A stretch of DNA of 64,000 nucleotides from Actinomadura hallensis. GTDB lineage: Bacteria; Actinomycetota; Actinomycetes; Streptosporangiales; Streptosporangiaceae. The position numbers and the translations under genes were made by a program. Below the pieces are notes generated by a model. It had not been told where the DNA came from, made no database searches, and saw nothing but the letters and a program-made list of their open reading frames with translations. The stretch is from contig NZ_VFPO01000001.1 of NCBI RefSeq assembly GCF_006716765.1, positions 5,766,001 to 5,830,000 on the forward strand, written 5' to 3'. Below, piece after piece: positions 6,465 to 14,194 of the stretch (positions are counted from its first letter, which is position 1; each line of letters starts with the position of its first letter).

Positions 6465-7828
6465 GAACCGCTCCCCGTGGACTCGCGGGCCAGATCGTGC
6501 CCGGTGGCCAGCTCGGTCGCGACGGTCCGCTGCTGCAGGCGGATCTCCCAGCGCCGGACGAGCTCGTACACGATGACGACGGTCAGCACGACCACGCCCT
6601 GCATGACCCCGACGATCTCCTTCGGCACGTCCACCGACTGGAGCACGTCGGAGGTCTGGTCGAGGAACGCGAACAGCAGCGCGGCGAGCGCGATGCCGAC
6701 CGGGTGGTTGCGTCCCAGCAGCGCGATCGTGATGCCGGTGAAGCCGAGCCCCGCCGGGAAGTTCAGCGAGTACTCGTAGGACGCGCCGAGCAGCTCCGGC
6801 ATCCCGATCAGCCCGGCCACCACCCCGGACGCGACCATCGTGTAGACGATCATGCGGCGGGCGCTGACGCCGCTGGCCTGCGCCGCGGACTGCGACAGCC
6901 CCGAGATCCGCAGGTCGAACCCGAACCTCGTGCGGTTGATCACCACCCAGAACACGATCCCGACGACGACCGCGAGCGGCAGCAGCCCGTACACCTGGCC
7001 GGGCAGGTCGATCCCGATCGAGGACAGGAACCCGTTGAGCGGCCCGACCCGCCCCTCCTCGGGGATCGTCGGGGTCGCGATGTTGTTGCTGCCCGGCCGC
7101 AGCTCGGCGAGCCGCTGGTCGTTCAGCAGGTAGGCGATCAGGCCGGTCGCGATCGCGTTCAGCATGATCGTGGACAGCACCTCGCTGACCCCGCGGGTCA
7201 CCTTCAGCACCCCGGCGATCGCGGCCCACAGCCCGCCGACCGCCATCGCCGCGACGATCACGAGCAGCTGCCCGAACGGCGCGGGCAGGGTCAGCGCCCC
7301 GCCGAGCACGGCGGCCAGGAACGCGGCGAGCCGATACTGGCCGTCCACGCCGATGTTCAGCAGCGCCATCCGGAACCCGATCGCCACCGCGACCGCCGAC
7401 AGGTAGTAGCGGGTGGCGCGGTTGACGATGTCGACGATCGAGTTCTCGGTCGTGCCGTACTCGACCATGGCCCGGATGGAGCTGAACGGGTCGGCGCCGG
7501 TGATCCGCAGCAGGATCATCGTGATGACGAGGGAGATCAGCAGCGCCAGCAGCGGCGCGCCGATCTTCAGGGCCAGGCCGGTGGGGCCGAGGCCCCGCAG
7601 GATCGCCTTCCACGCCGGCACGGGCTCGGGCAGGCCCCCCGTGGGCGCCGCGGCGCCGTCCGCCCCGCCGGGGGCCTTCGCGGTGTTCGCGGCCTCCGGC
7701 TCGCCGGCCTTCGGCTCGCCGGCCTTCGGGGCGCCTGCGTTCGGGGCGCCGGCGCGCGGATCGCCGTCCGCCGGGGCGCCCTCGTTCCGGCCGTCCTCGT
7801 TCCGGCCGCCCTCGCGCGGGTCGCTCAT
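6461..7828 (-). CDS. Nucleoside ABC transporter permease (first)
   Basis: 455 residues. The first 65 are hydrophilic and contain six imperfect pentapeptides of the form GxPxA; the membrane domain starts near WKAILRGLGPTGLALKIG. Permease motifs follow: FRMALLNIGVDGQYRLAA, GVSEVLSTIMLNAIATGL, then RFGFDLRISGLSQSAAQASG and PAGLGFTGITIALLGRNHP. It is of the NupP/YufP type and pairs with the downstream permease to form the channel. Both ends overlap neighbours by four bases. The cytoplasmic repeat extension is not part of the usual family architecture. Confidence 0.9.
   Translation of the reverse strand: MSDPREGGRNEDGRNEGAPADGDPRAGAPNAGAPKAGEPKAGEPEAANTAKAPGGADGAAAPTGGLPEPVPAWKAILRGLGPTGLALKIGAPLLALLISLVITMILLRITGADPFSSIRAMVEYGTTENSIVDIVNRATRYYLSAVAVAIGFRMALLNIGVDGQYRLAAFLAAVLGGALTLPAPFGQLLVIVAAMAVGGLWAAIAGVLKVTRGVSEVLSTIMLNAIATGLIAYLLNDQRLAELRPGSNNIATPTIPEEGRVGPLNGFLSSIGIDLPGQVYGLLPLAVVVGIVFWVVINRTRFGFDLRISGLSQSAAQASGVSARRMIVYTMVASGVVAGLIGMPELLGASYEYSLNFPAGLGFTGITIALLGRNHPVGIALAALLFAFLDQTSDVLQSVDVPKEIVGVMQGVVVLTVVIVYELVRRWEIRLQQRTVATELATGHDLARESTGSGS
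7691..7780. repeat. 15-bp tandem repeat, six units, in a permease gene
   Basis: Six imperfect 15-bp units (for example GGCCTTCGGCTCGCC and GGCCTTCGGGGCGCC) encode GAPAD, GDPRA, GAPNA, GAPKA, GEPKA and GEPEA near the N-terminus of the first permease. Units 2-4 are nearly identical, pointing to recent expansion. Confidence 0.8.
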
Positions 7829-9363
7829 GATGCGGCTCCGGCGCCGGTCATCGCGGAGCCCAGCTCCTCCGGGGTGACGGTCCGCGGATCGACCTCCGCG
7901 ACCAGCCGCCCCCGCAGGATGACGTGCAGGGTGTCGGACATACCGATGAGTTCCTCAAGGTCTGCGCTGATCAGCAGCACGGCCAGCCCGTCCGCGCGGG
8001 CCTGCCGCAGGTACTCCCAGATGGCGGCCTGGGCGCCGACGTCGATGCCGCGGGTGGGGTGCGCGGCGATCAGCAGGCGCGGCTCGCCGGACATCTCCCG
8101 CCCGACGATGAGCTTCTGCTGGTTGCCGCCCGACAGCGCGGCGGCGGGCACCTCGATGTCCGGGGTGCGGACGTCGTACTCGCGGACGATCCGCATGGTG
8201 TCGCGGCGGGCGCCGCGCCGGTCGATCCAGGGGCCGCGGACGTTCGGGCGCCGGGTCTGGTGCCCCAGCATCCGGTTCTCCCACAGCGGCGCCTCCAGGA
8301 CGAGCCCGTGCCGGTGCCGGTCCTCGGGGATGTAGGCGATCCCGGCCTCGCGGCGGCGCCGGGTGCTCCAGTGGGTGATGTCCTCGCCGCCGAACTCGAC
8401 CGTCCCGGCGTCCGCGGACCGGATCCCCATGATCGTCTCGATCAGCTCGGTCTGCCCGTTGCCCTCGACGCCCGCCAGCCCGACGATCTCGCCGCGCCGG
8501 ATGCGCAGCGACACGTCGTCCACGACGGGGCGCCCCTCGGGGGTGAGGACGGTGAGCCCGCCGACCTCCAGCTGGACCTCGTCGGTGACGGTGGACTCGC
8601 GCAGCTCCGGGGTGGGCAGCTGCGACCCGACCATCAGCTCGGCGAGCCGCCGGGAGCTGACCTCCGCGGGGTCCAGCCTGGTCGCGACCGTGGTGCCGCG
8701 CCGGATCACCGAGATCGTGTCGGCGACGGCGAGCACCTCGTCCAGCTTGTGGGAGATGAACAGCACGGTCAGGCCCTCGGCGCGGAGCTCCCGCAGGTTG
8801 CCGAACAGCTCGTCGACCTCCTGCGGGACGAGGACCGCGGTCGGCTCGTCCAGGATCAGGACGCGGGCGCCCCGGTAGAGCACCTTGAGGATCTCCACGC
8901 GCTGCCGCTCGCCGACGCCGAGCTTCTCGACCCGCACGTCCGGGTCGACCCGCAGCCCGTACGCCCGGGACATCTCGTTGATCTTGGCGCGGGCGGCGGC
9001 GAAGTCGATGCGGCCCCGCCGCCACCCCGTGCCGCGGGGCTCGGCGCCGAGGATCACGTTCTCCAGCACGGTCAGGTTGTCGGCCAGCTTGAAGTGCTGG
9101 TGGACCATGCCGATGCCGCGGGCGATCGCGTCGGCGGGGGTGCGGAAGGAGACCTGCTCCCCCTCGACCTCGATGGTCCCCTCGTCCGGCCGCTGCATCC
9201 CGTAGAGGATCTTCATCAGCGTGGACTTGCCGGCGCCGTTCTCACCGCACAGCGCGTGGACCTCGCCGCGCTCGATGGTGAGGTTGATGTCGCGGTTGGC
9301 GACCACGCCGGGGAACCGCTTGGTGATCGATGTCAGCCGCACGGCCGGCACCTGGTCGGGCAC
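7825..9363 (-). CDS. Nucleoside ABC transporter ATP-binding protein (two ATPase domains)
   Basis: 512 residues with two ABC modules, as in NupO/YufO and sugar importers of the RbsA/MglA type. First module: Walker A GENGAGKSTLMKILYG, signature LGVGERQRVEILKVLY, Walker B ARVLILDEPTAVL. Second module lacks a classical Walker A: GLAGVEGNGQTELIETIMG replaces it, with signature ALSGGNQQKLIVGREM and HPTRGIDVGAQ. The degenerate second P-loop is normal in this family, so one site probably does most hydrolysis. It drives import together with the BMP lipoprotein and two permeases. The start follows a 17-bp stem-loop that separates it from the lipoprotein gene. Confidence 0.93.
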   Translation of the reverse strand: MPDQVPAVRLTSITKRFPGVVANRDINLTIERGEVHALCGENGAGKSTLMKILYGMQRPDEGTIEVEGEQVSFRTPADAIARGIGMVHQHFKLADNLTVLENVILGAEPRGTGWRRGRIDFAAARAKINEMSRAYGLRVDPDVRVEKLGVGERQRVEILKVLYRGARVLILDEPTAVLVPQEVDELFGNLRELRAEGLTVLFISHKLDEVLAVADTISVIRRGTTVATRLDPAEVSSRRLAELMVGSQLPTPELRESTVTDEVQLEVGGLTVLTPEGRPVVDDVSLRIRRGEIVGLAGVEGNGQTELIETIMGIRSADAGTVEFGGEDITHWSTRRRREAGIAYIPEDRHRHGLVLEAPLWENRMLGHQTRRPNVRGPWIDRRGARRDTMRIVREYDVRTPDIEVPAAALSGGNQQKLIVGREMSGEPRLLIAAHPTRGIDVGAQAAIWEYLRQARADGLAVLLISADLEELIGMSDTLHVILRGRLVAEVDPRTVTPEELGSAMTGAGAAS

Positions 9364-9480
9364 GGGCGCCCCTCCTCCTTGCTCGGACCCGCCGCCGGCA
9401 CGCCGCGGGAGACGGCGCGCCGGCGGCGGTGCCGCGTGCTGGGACGGTCTCTCGAAGCCTGCGGGGCGCGGATCGCGGCA

Positions 9481-9522
9481 CGCGCACCGGACGACACCCC
9501 GGGGAGTGTCGTCCGGTGCGCG
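9481..9522 (-). terminator. 17-bp perfect stem-loop between lipoprotein and ATPase genes
   Basis: Arms 9,481-9,497 and 9,506-9,522 (inner bases GACGACAC / GTGTCGTC) are exact complements with an eight-base loop and no T-run. Placed after the binding-protein gene and before the membrane components, it most likely acts as a partial terminator or a 3' stabiliser that keeps lipoprotein message in excess. Confidence 0.7.
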
Positions 9523-9578
9523 TCACGGCGTTTCCGGAACGGCGCCGCGGCGCCGCACGGGTGGCCCCGGCGCTACCG

Positions 9579-10628
9579 TCAGGGCTTCTCGGGGACCTTG
9601 ATCTCGCCCGAGATGATCTGCTGCTTCAGCTCCTCGAGCTGGGACTTGATGTCGTCGACGTGGCCGCCGGACGTGGCGTAGCCGACGCCGTTGCTCTTCA
9701 GGTCGTAGATCTTCGACCCGGCCTCGAACTTGTCCTCGTTGACGCTCTTGACGAAGTCGAAGACCGCGACGTCCACGTTCTTCACCATCGACGTGAGGAT
9801 CTGGTCCTTCACACCGGCCACGGCGGGCTGGTTGTACTGGTCGGAGTCGACCCCGATGACCCACTTGCCGGCGGCGCCGACGGTCTTGATGACGCCGATC
9901 CCGGCCGCGCCCGCGGCGTGGTAGATGACGTCCGCGCCCGCGTCGAGCTGGCCCTTGGCGGCCTCGTTGCCGAGGCTGGTGTCCTGGAAGCCGTTGAAGT
10001 TCGGCGGCTGGGTCAGGTACTTGGCCGGGAGGATCTCGATGTCGGGCTTGACCTTCTTGGCGCCCGCCTCGTAGCCGGCCTGGAACCGCTGGATCAGCGG
10101 GACGTTCACGCCGCCGATGAAGCCGATCTTGCCGCTCTCGGACTTCAGCGCGGCGGCGGCGCCGACGAGGTAGGAGCCCTCGGCCTCGGCGAAGCAGGCC
10201 GCGGCGACGTTGGGGCCCTCGACCTTGCAGCCGTCGGCGTCGACGACCAAGAACTTGGTGTCGGGGAAGTCCTTGGCCACCTTGTTGACCGCGGCGGTGT
10301 AGGCGAAGCCGACCCCGATGATCGGGTTGTGGCCCTGGTTCGCCATCAGCCGGAGCCGCGACTCCTTGTCGGCGTCGGACTCGTCGGGCTTCGCCGAGAT
10401 CTCTTCGATCTCGACGTTCAGCTCCTTCTTGGCCCGGTCGAGGCCGGCGGCGGCGGAGTCGTTGAACGACTGGTCGCCGCGTCCGCCGATGTCGAAGGCG
10501 AGTCCGACCTTGATGGTGTCCTCGCCGCCGCCGCCGGTGTCCGCCTCCTGGCCACCGCACGCGGAAGCGGCGAGCGTGAGCGCCGCACCCGTCACGGTGA
10601 CGAGGGTCATCTTCAGTCCACGGCGCAA
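9579..10628 (-). CDS. BMP-family nucleoside-binding lipoprotein
   Basis: 349 residues from a TTG at 10,628 that has AAGGAG seven bases upstream; the GTG at 10,652 would leave that ribosome-binding site inside the gene. The signal peptide is RRGLKMTLVTVTGAALTLAA followed by SAC, with lipidated Cys24. The mature part is a BMP/Med family periplasmic-binding fold: TIKVGLAFDIGGRGDQSFND, NPIIGVGFAYTAAVNKVAKD, GFIGGVNVPLIQRFQAGYEAG and VIGVDSDQYN. Close relatives (Med/TmpC/BmpA) bind purine and pyrimidine nucleosides, matching the cdd and deoA genes in the same operon. First gene of the operon. Confidence 0.92.
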   Translation of the reverse strand: MRRGLKMTLVTVTGAALTLAASACGGQEADTGGGGEDTIKVGLAFDIGGRGDQSFNDSAAAGLDRAKKELNVEIEEISAKPDESDADKESRLRLMANQGHNPIIGVGFAYTAAVNKVAKDFPDTKFLVVDADGCKVEGPNVAAACFAEAEGSYLVGAAAALKSESGKIGFIGGVNVPLIQRFQAGYEAGAKKVKPDIEILPAKYLTQPPNFNGFQDTSLGNEAAKGQLDAGADVIYHAAGAAGIGVIKTVGAAGKWVIGVDSDQYNQPAVAGVKDQILTSMVKNVDVAVFDFVKSVNEDKFEAGSKIYDLKSNGVGYATSGGHVDDIKSQLEELKQQIISGEIKVPEKP

Positions 10629-10705
10629 GGTAGCGCTCCTTCCGTTCCCCACCCACGGTCCGGGGCCGTAGCGGCCACCGAAATCGATCGGACGCTACCT
10701 CGCGA

Positions 10706-10745
10706 AAGCGGGCAAACTTCCCGCTTGCACCGATTCGCAATCGGT
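10706..10745. promoter_or_regulatory. Two adjacent inverted repeats upstream of the nucleoside operon
   Basis: AAGCGGG-N7-CCCGCTT (10,706-10,726) is followed by ACCGATT-CGC-AATCGGT (10,729-10,745). Both are perfect seven-base arms, 80-120 bp upstream of the lipoprotein TTG start. They are plausible operators for a nucleoside-responsive repressor; the regulator itself is not evident nearby, and a clear -35/-10 pair could not be picked out. Confidence 0.45.
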
Positions 10746-10904
10746 CCGTTACCAAGGCGTACGCATATCGCCACAGGTCAGCGACGCGGGTCGGGCGGGG
10801 GCTCCTCCACCAGGTCAGGTGCGGGAGCCGCCGCGTCCGGCGGCGCGGGCGAGGCGTGGCCGCGGAGAGTCACGGGAAGGAGGCGGTCGCGGCAAGCGCG
10901 CCGG

Positions 10905-10922
10905 GGCCCGGTCGACCGGGCC
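10905..10922 (-). terminator. 18-bp palindrome after the amidohydrolase gene
   Basis: GGCCCGGTCGACCGGGCC lies 12 bases beyond the amidohydrolase stop. It could form a short strong hairpin ending that transcript, but has almost no loop and no T-run, so this is a weak call. Confidence 0.35.
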
Positions 10923-10933
10923 GGCTTCGCGGG

Positions 10934-12622
10934 TCAGGCCAGCGCGGCGCCCTCGATGGTCCGGGAGTCGCCGGGACGGCCGCCCTCCCACAGCGCGGTC
11001 AGCGCGGTCGCGCTCAGCACCCGCACGCCGACCGCGATGCACCGCTCGTCCACGTCGAAGTCGCCGCGGTGCAGGTCGTACTCGGCGGGCGAGCCGGGGG
11101 TGCGGACGCCGAGCCGCGCCAGCGCGCCGGGGATCGACTCCAGGTACCAGCCGAAGTCCTCGCCGCCGAGGCTCTGCGGGGTGGGGACCACGCCGTCCTC
11201 GTCGATGACCTGCGCGGCCGCGTCGCGGAACATCTGCACGCTGGTCGCCTCGTTCACGGTCGGCGGGACGCCCCGGACGTACTCCAGGGACGCCTCCACG
11301 TCGTAGGCGGCGGCGACCGACTGCAGCAGCGCCCTCATCATCTCCGGCGCCCGGTGCCACGCCTCGTCGTCCAGGCAGCGGACGGTGCCCTCGGCGATGC
11401 CGTCGTCGGGTATGGCGTTGGCGACCGAGCCGGCCGAGACCCGCCCCCACACCAGCGACAGGCTGGAGCGCGGGTCGACGCGGCGCGACAGCGCCGACGG
11501 CAGCTCGGTGACGATCTTGGCGAGCGCGTACACCAGGTCGGCGGTCAGGTGCGGCCGCGCGGTGTGCCCGCCCGGGCCCGTGACCTTCACGTACACCTTG
11601 TCGCAGGCCGCGGTGATCGCCCCGGTGCGCAGCCCGAGCTGGCCGACCTCGATGCGCGGGTCGCAGTGCAGGGCGAACGCGCGGTCCACGCCCGCGATTC
11701 CGCCGGCGGCCATCACGTCCAGGGCGCCGCCCGGGGTCTCCTCGGCGGGCTGGAACAGCAGCCGCACCCGGCCCGGCAGCAGCCCCGCCTCGGCCTGCTG
11801 AGCGAGGAACAGGCCCGCGCCCAGCACCATGGCGGTGTGCACGTCGTGTCCGCACGCGTGCGCGACGCCGGGGACGGTCGAGCGGTAGGGGACGCCCTCC
11901 TTCTCGTCCTCCAGCGGGAGCGCGTCGATGTCGGCGCGCAGCGCGACCGTGGTGCCGTCGGCCGGGCCGATGTCGCAGTACAGCCCCGTGCCGCGCGGCA
12001 GGATCACCGGCTCCAGGCCCGCCGCGCGGAGCCGCTCGGCGATCTGCTTGGTGGTGCGGTGCTCGGCGTAGCCCAGCTCGGGGTGCTGGTGCAGGTCGCG
12101 GCGGAACGCGATCAGCTCGTCCTCGTGCACGGCCAGGAACTCGTCCAGCTGCGGCTGGAGCACGGCCCCGCCCAGCACGCCGGATCCGGCGGAGGCGGCG
12201 CCGACGGCCGGGGTCCCCGGCACGATCTCGGCGGTCACGGCCCCCTCCGGGCCGCGGGGCGCGTCCTCGCCGACGGCGAAGTCGTCCGCCACCGGCGCGC
12301 CCTCGCGCGGCGGCACGATCCCGGCGGCCTTCCCGGACGCCTCACCGCCCGGGCGGCGCTCGTCCCTGCCCTGGGAACCCGCGGCTCCCGGGGCGGCGGG
12401 AGGTTCAAGGCCGGGCATCACCCCGGGTCCCGGATGCGTCATCTGCGCCCCCTGCGCGCCGGCGGAGCCGGAGGGTCTCCGCCCAGTGGTCTCGTCTGCG
12501 GTCGTGTCTCTCGCGGCCCGGTCCGCGGTCGCCCGGCCCCGCGGCGCCCTGGGACCGCCCCGGCGCTCCCGGGCGGCCGGCGTCCTTCCCGCCGGGACTG
12601 CCGGCTCCTCAGGTTCCGGCAT
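10934..12622 (-). CDS. M20 family amidohydrolase with long N-terminal extension
   Basis: 562 residues from an ATG with GGGGGAGG seven bases upstream, overlapping the end of the ligase gene by 14 bases. The catalytic part, starting near residue 165 (LDEFLAVHEDELIAFRRDLH QHPEL), is an M20D aminoacylase/hippurate-hydrolase-like metallopeptidase: RADIDALPLEDEK, HACGHDVHTAMVLGAG, LFQPAEETPGGA and AHCDPRIEVGQLG carry the metal ligands and catalytic glutamates. It probably removes acyl groups from amino acids or degrades indole-acetyl-type amides; the exact substrate is unknown. About 160 residues of Gly/Pro/Ala/Arg-rich sequence precede it, unusual for the family, so an internal start such as the ATG about 60 codons downstream may also be used. 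Confidence 0.85.
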   Translation of the reverse strand: MPEPEEPAVPAGRTPAARERRGGPRAPRGRATADRAARDTTADETTGRRPSGSAGAQGAQMTHPGPGVMPGLEPPAAPGAAGSQGRDERRPGGEASGKAAGIVPPREGAPVADDFAVGEDAPRGPEGAVTAEIVPGTPAVGAASAGSGVLGGAVLQPQLDEFLAVHEDELIAFRRDLHQHPELGYAEHRTTKQIAERLRAAGLEPVILPRGTGLYCDIGPADGTTVALRADIDALPLEDEKEGVPYRSTVPGVAHACGHDVHTAMVLGAGLFLAQQAEAGLLPGRVRLLFQPAEETPGGALDVMAAGGIAGVDRAFALHCDPRIEVGQLGLRTGAITAACDKVYVKVTGPGGHTARPHLTADLVYALAKIVTELPSALSRRVDPRSSLSLVWGRVSAGSVANAIPDDGIAEGTVRCLDDEAWHRAPEMMRALLQSVAAAYDVEASLEYVRGVPPTVNEATSVQMFRDAAAQVIDEDGVVPTPQSLGGEDFGWYLESIPGALARLGVRTPGSPAEYDLHRGDFDVDERCIAVGVRVLSATALTALWEGGRPGDSRTIEGAALA

Positions 12623-13775
12623 ATGCGACCTCCCCCAGTGTGACGAACCTGTCCTCCGCCAACTCGGTGATCGCCGCGTCGACGACGTTCTCGAGCGTCC
12701 CGCCCTCGGCGCGGATCGCGCGCTGGCGCTCGTACGGGGCGCCGTGCTCGAGCACCTCGCCGGCGACCTTCAGCTCCTCGGCGCAGCCGAGCCGGTCGGC
12801 CACCGGCTCCAGCTCCCGGATCAGCTCGTACAGGTCGTCGCGGAGCGGAGCGGTGTTGCCCTCGTCGTCGGTGATGACGATGGCGTCGAGCCCGTGCCTC
12901 GTCGCGCGCCACTTGTTGTCGCGCACCACCCAGGCCGCCGGCCGCGGCAGGGTGTAGCCGCGGTCGATCTGCTGCTCGAAGAGCGTCACGAGGCTCTGGC
13001 ACAGCGCCGCGGCCATGCCCACCTCCCGCATGGTGGGGATGCCGTCGAACATCCTGATCTCGACGGTGCCGAAGTCGGGATGCGGGCGGATGTCCCACCA
13101 GACTTCTTTGATGCTCCTAATGGTTCCCGAACGCAGGAGCGTGTCCATGTAATCCTCGAAGGCCGCCCAGTCGTCCAACAGGTGGGGCGGTCCGGCCGTG
13201 GGCAGCTGGCCGAAGACGATCGCCCGGCAGGACGCGAGGCCGGTGTCGCTGCCGCTCCAGAACGGGCTGGACGCGGTGAGCGCGAGGAAGTGCGGAAGGT
13301 AGGACGAGAGCGCGTTGACGATCGGGATCGCCTTGGCGCCGTCGGAGACCCCGACGTGCACGTGAACGCCGAACGTCTGGATGCGCCGGGCCAGCCACTG
13401 CATCTCCTCGACCAGCTCGGCGTAGCGGCGCATGGGCGCCATCACCGCGTCCCGCCAGTCGCTGATCGGGTGGGTGCCGGTGCACGCGAGCTCGATGTCG
13501 CGCTCGGCGGCCGCCGCCCGGAGCGCGGCGAGGGACCCCGCGAGGTCGGCCTTGGCCTCGCCGACGGTGTGGCAGATCCCGGTGACGACCTCGACCGTGG
13601 ACTCCATCAGCTCGTGCCGGAGGCGCGGGTTGTCGCCCTCCTCGCTGAGGGAGGGCAGCGCGGCGAGCACCTCGCGTGCGTCCTGCCGCAGGTGCCTGGT
13701 CTCCGCATCGACGAGCTGGATCTCCCACTCGATGCCGAGCGTCGTCCCGTTCGATGCGTTGAAGTCAATGGCCAC
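12609..13775 (-). CDS. Carboxylate-amine ligase, YbdK-type glutamate-cysteine ligase 2
   Basis: 388 residues starting at a GTG with GGACGGAGG upstream; the open frame runs 33 codons further up but without a start supported by a ribosome-binding site. Family GCS2: TLGIEWEIQLVDAETRHLR carries the ATP/metal site, HELMESTVEVVTGIC and HVHVGVSDGAKAIPIVNALS are substrate-side motifs, and VEIRMFDGIPT follows. YbdK-type enzymes form gamma-glutamyl-cysteine weakly in vitro; in actinomycetes, which use mycothiol, the in vivo role is unresolved. It is translationally coupled to the M20 amidohydrolase downstream, so the pair may make and hydrolyse an amide-linked compound. Confidence 0.88.
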   Translation of the reverse strand: MAIDFNASNGTTLGIEWEIQLVDAETRHLRQDAREVLAALPSLSEEGDNPRLRHELMESTVEVVTGICHTVGEAKADLAGSLAALRAAAAERDIELACTGTHPISDWRDAVMAPMRRYAELVEEMQWLARRIQTFGVHVHVGVSDGAKAIPIVNALSSYLPHFLALTASSPFWSGSDTGLASCRAIVFGQLPTAGPPHLLDDWAAFEDYMDTLLRSGTIRSIKEVWWDIRPHPDFGTVEIRMFDGIPTMREVGMAAALCQSLVTLFEQQIDRGYTLPRPAAWVVRDNKWRATRHGLDAIVITDDEGNTAPLRDDLYELIRELEPVADRLGCAEELKVAGEVLEHGAPYERQRAIRAEGGTLENVVDAAITELAEDRFVTLGEVAYAGT

Positions 13776-14194
13776 GGCCAACCTCCGTCCACAATCCTTG
13801 CAGGTCGTTGCGTGGCACGTGGCGCAATTCAGCCAGCGGGTCCCTAAGCCTGGACAAACGCCGGTCCAGGTCACGTGTTCGCTCCATCATGACGCCCGCG
13901 CCCGCGACCCCGCCGGGTCTCCATGCCCTTTGCGGATCAATTGACTCATGCGGACGGTCGGGGGACACGGCCGGGCCCTACCTTTCGGTCATCGATGTCG
14001 CCTGCGGCACCACCCGATCGAACTAGTCAACGCGTCCAAAAATACCTCTGATGACGGACTGTAACCGCTGGCGGGCGTCCTATTCATACCGGTTCGGTCA
14101 CATCTGTACCATCTGCCCCATCTGTCACGAGCTTGCCGCGTTCGCGGTCGGGTACCTCTTCGCCGGATAGGTCGCCTAATCTTCGAGGGGTGTC
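13776..14194. other. Divergent intergenic region, 419 bp
   Basis: Separates the ligase from the D,D-carboxypeptidase. No open reading frame with a ribosome-binding site was found. It must hold both promoters, but no hexamer pair is clear enough to call, and I saw no convincing c-di-AMP (ydaO) riboswitch core. Confidence 0.5.

Noticed and set aside
10629..10652. GTG start for the BMP lipoprotein at 10,652
   Set aside because: The AAGGAG ribosome-binding site lies downstream of that GTG and seven bases before the TTG at 10,628, which also gives a normal-length lipoprotein signal.
13776..14194. A ydaO (c-di-AMP) riboswitch before the D,D-carboxypeptidase
   Set aside because: Such elements precede cell-wall genes in actinomycetes, but I could not find the conserved core pairings here.
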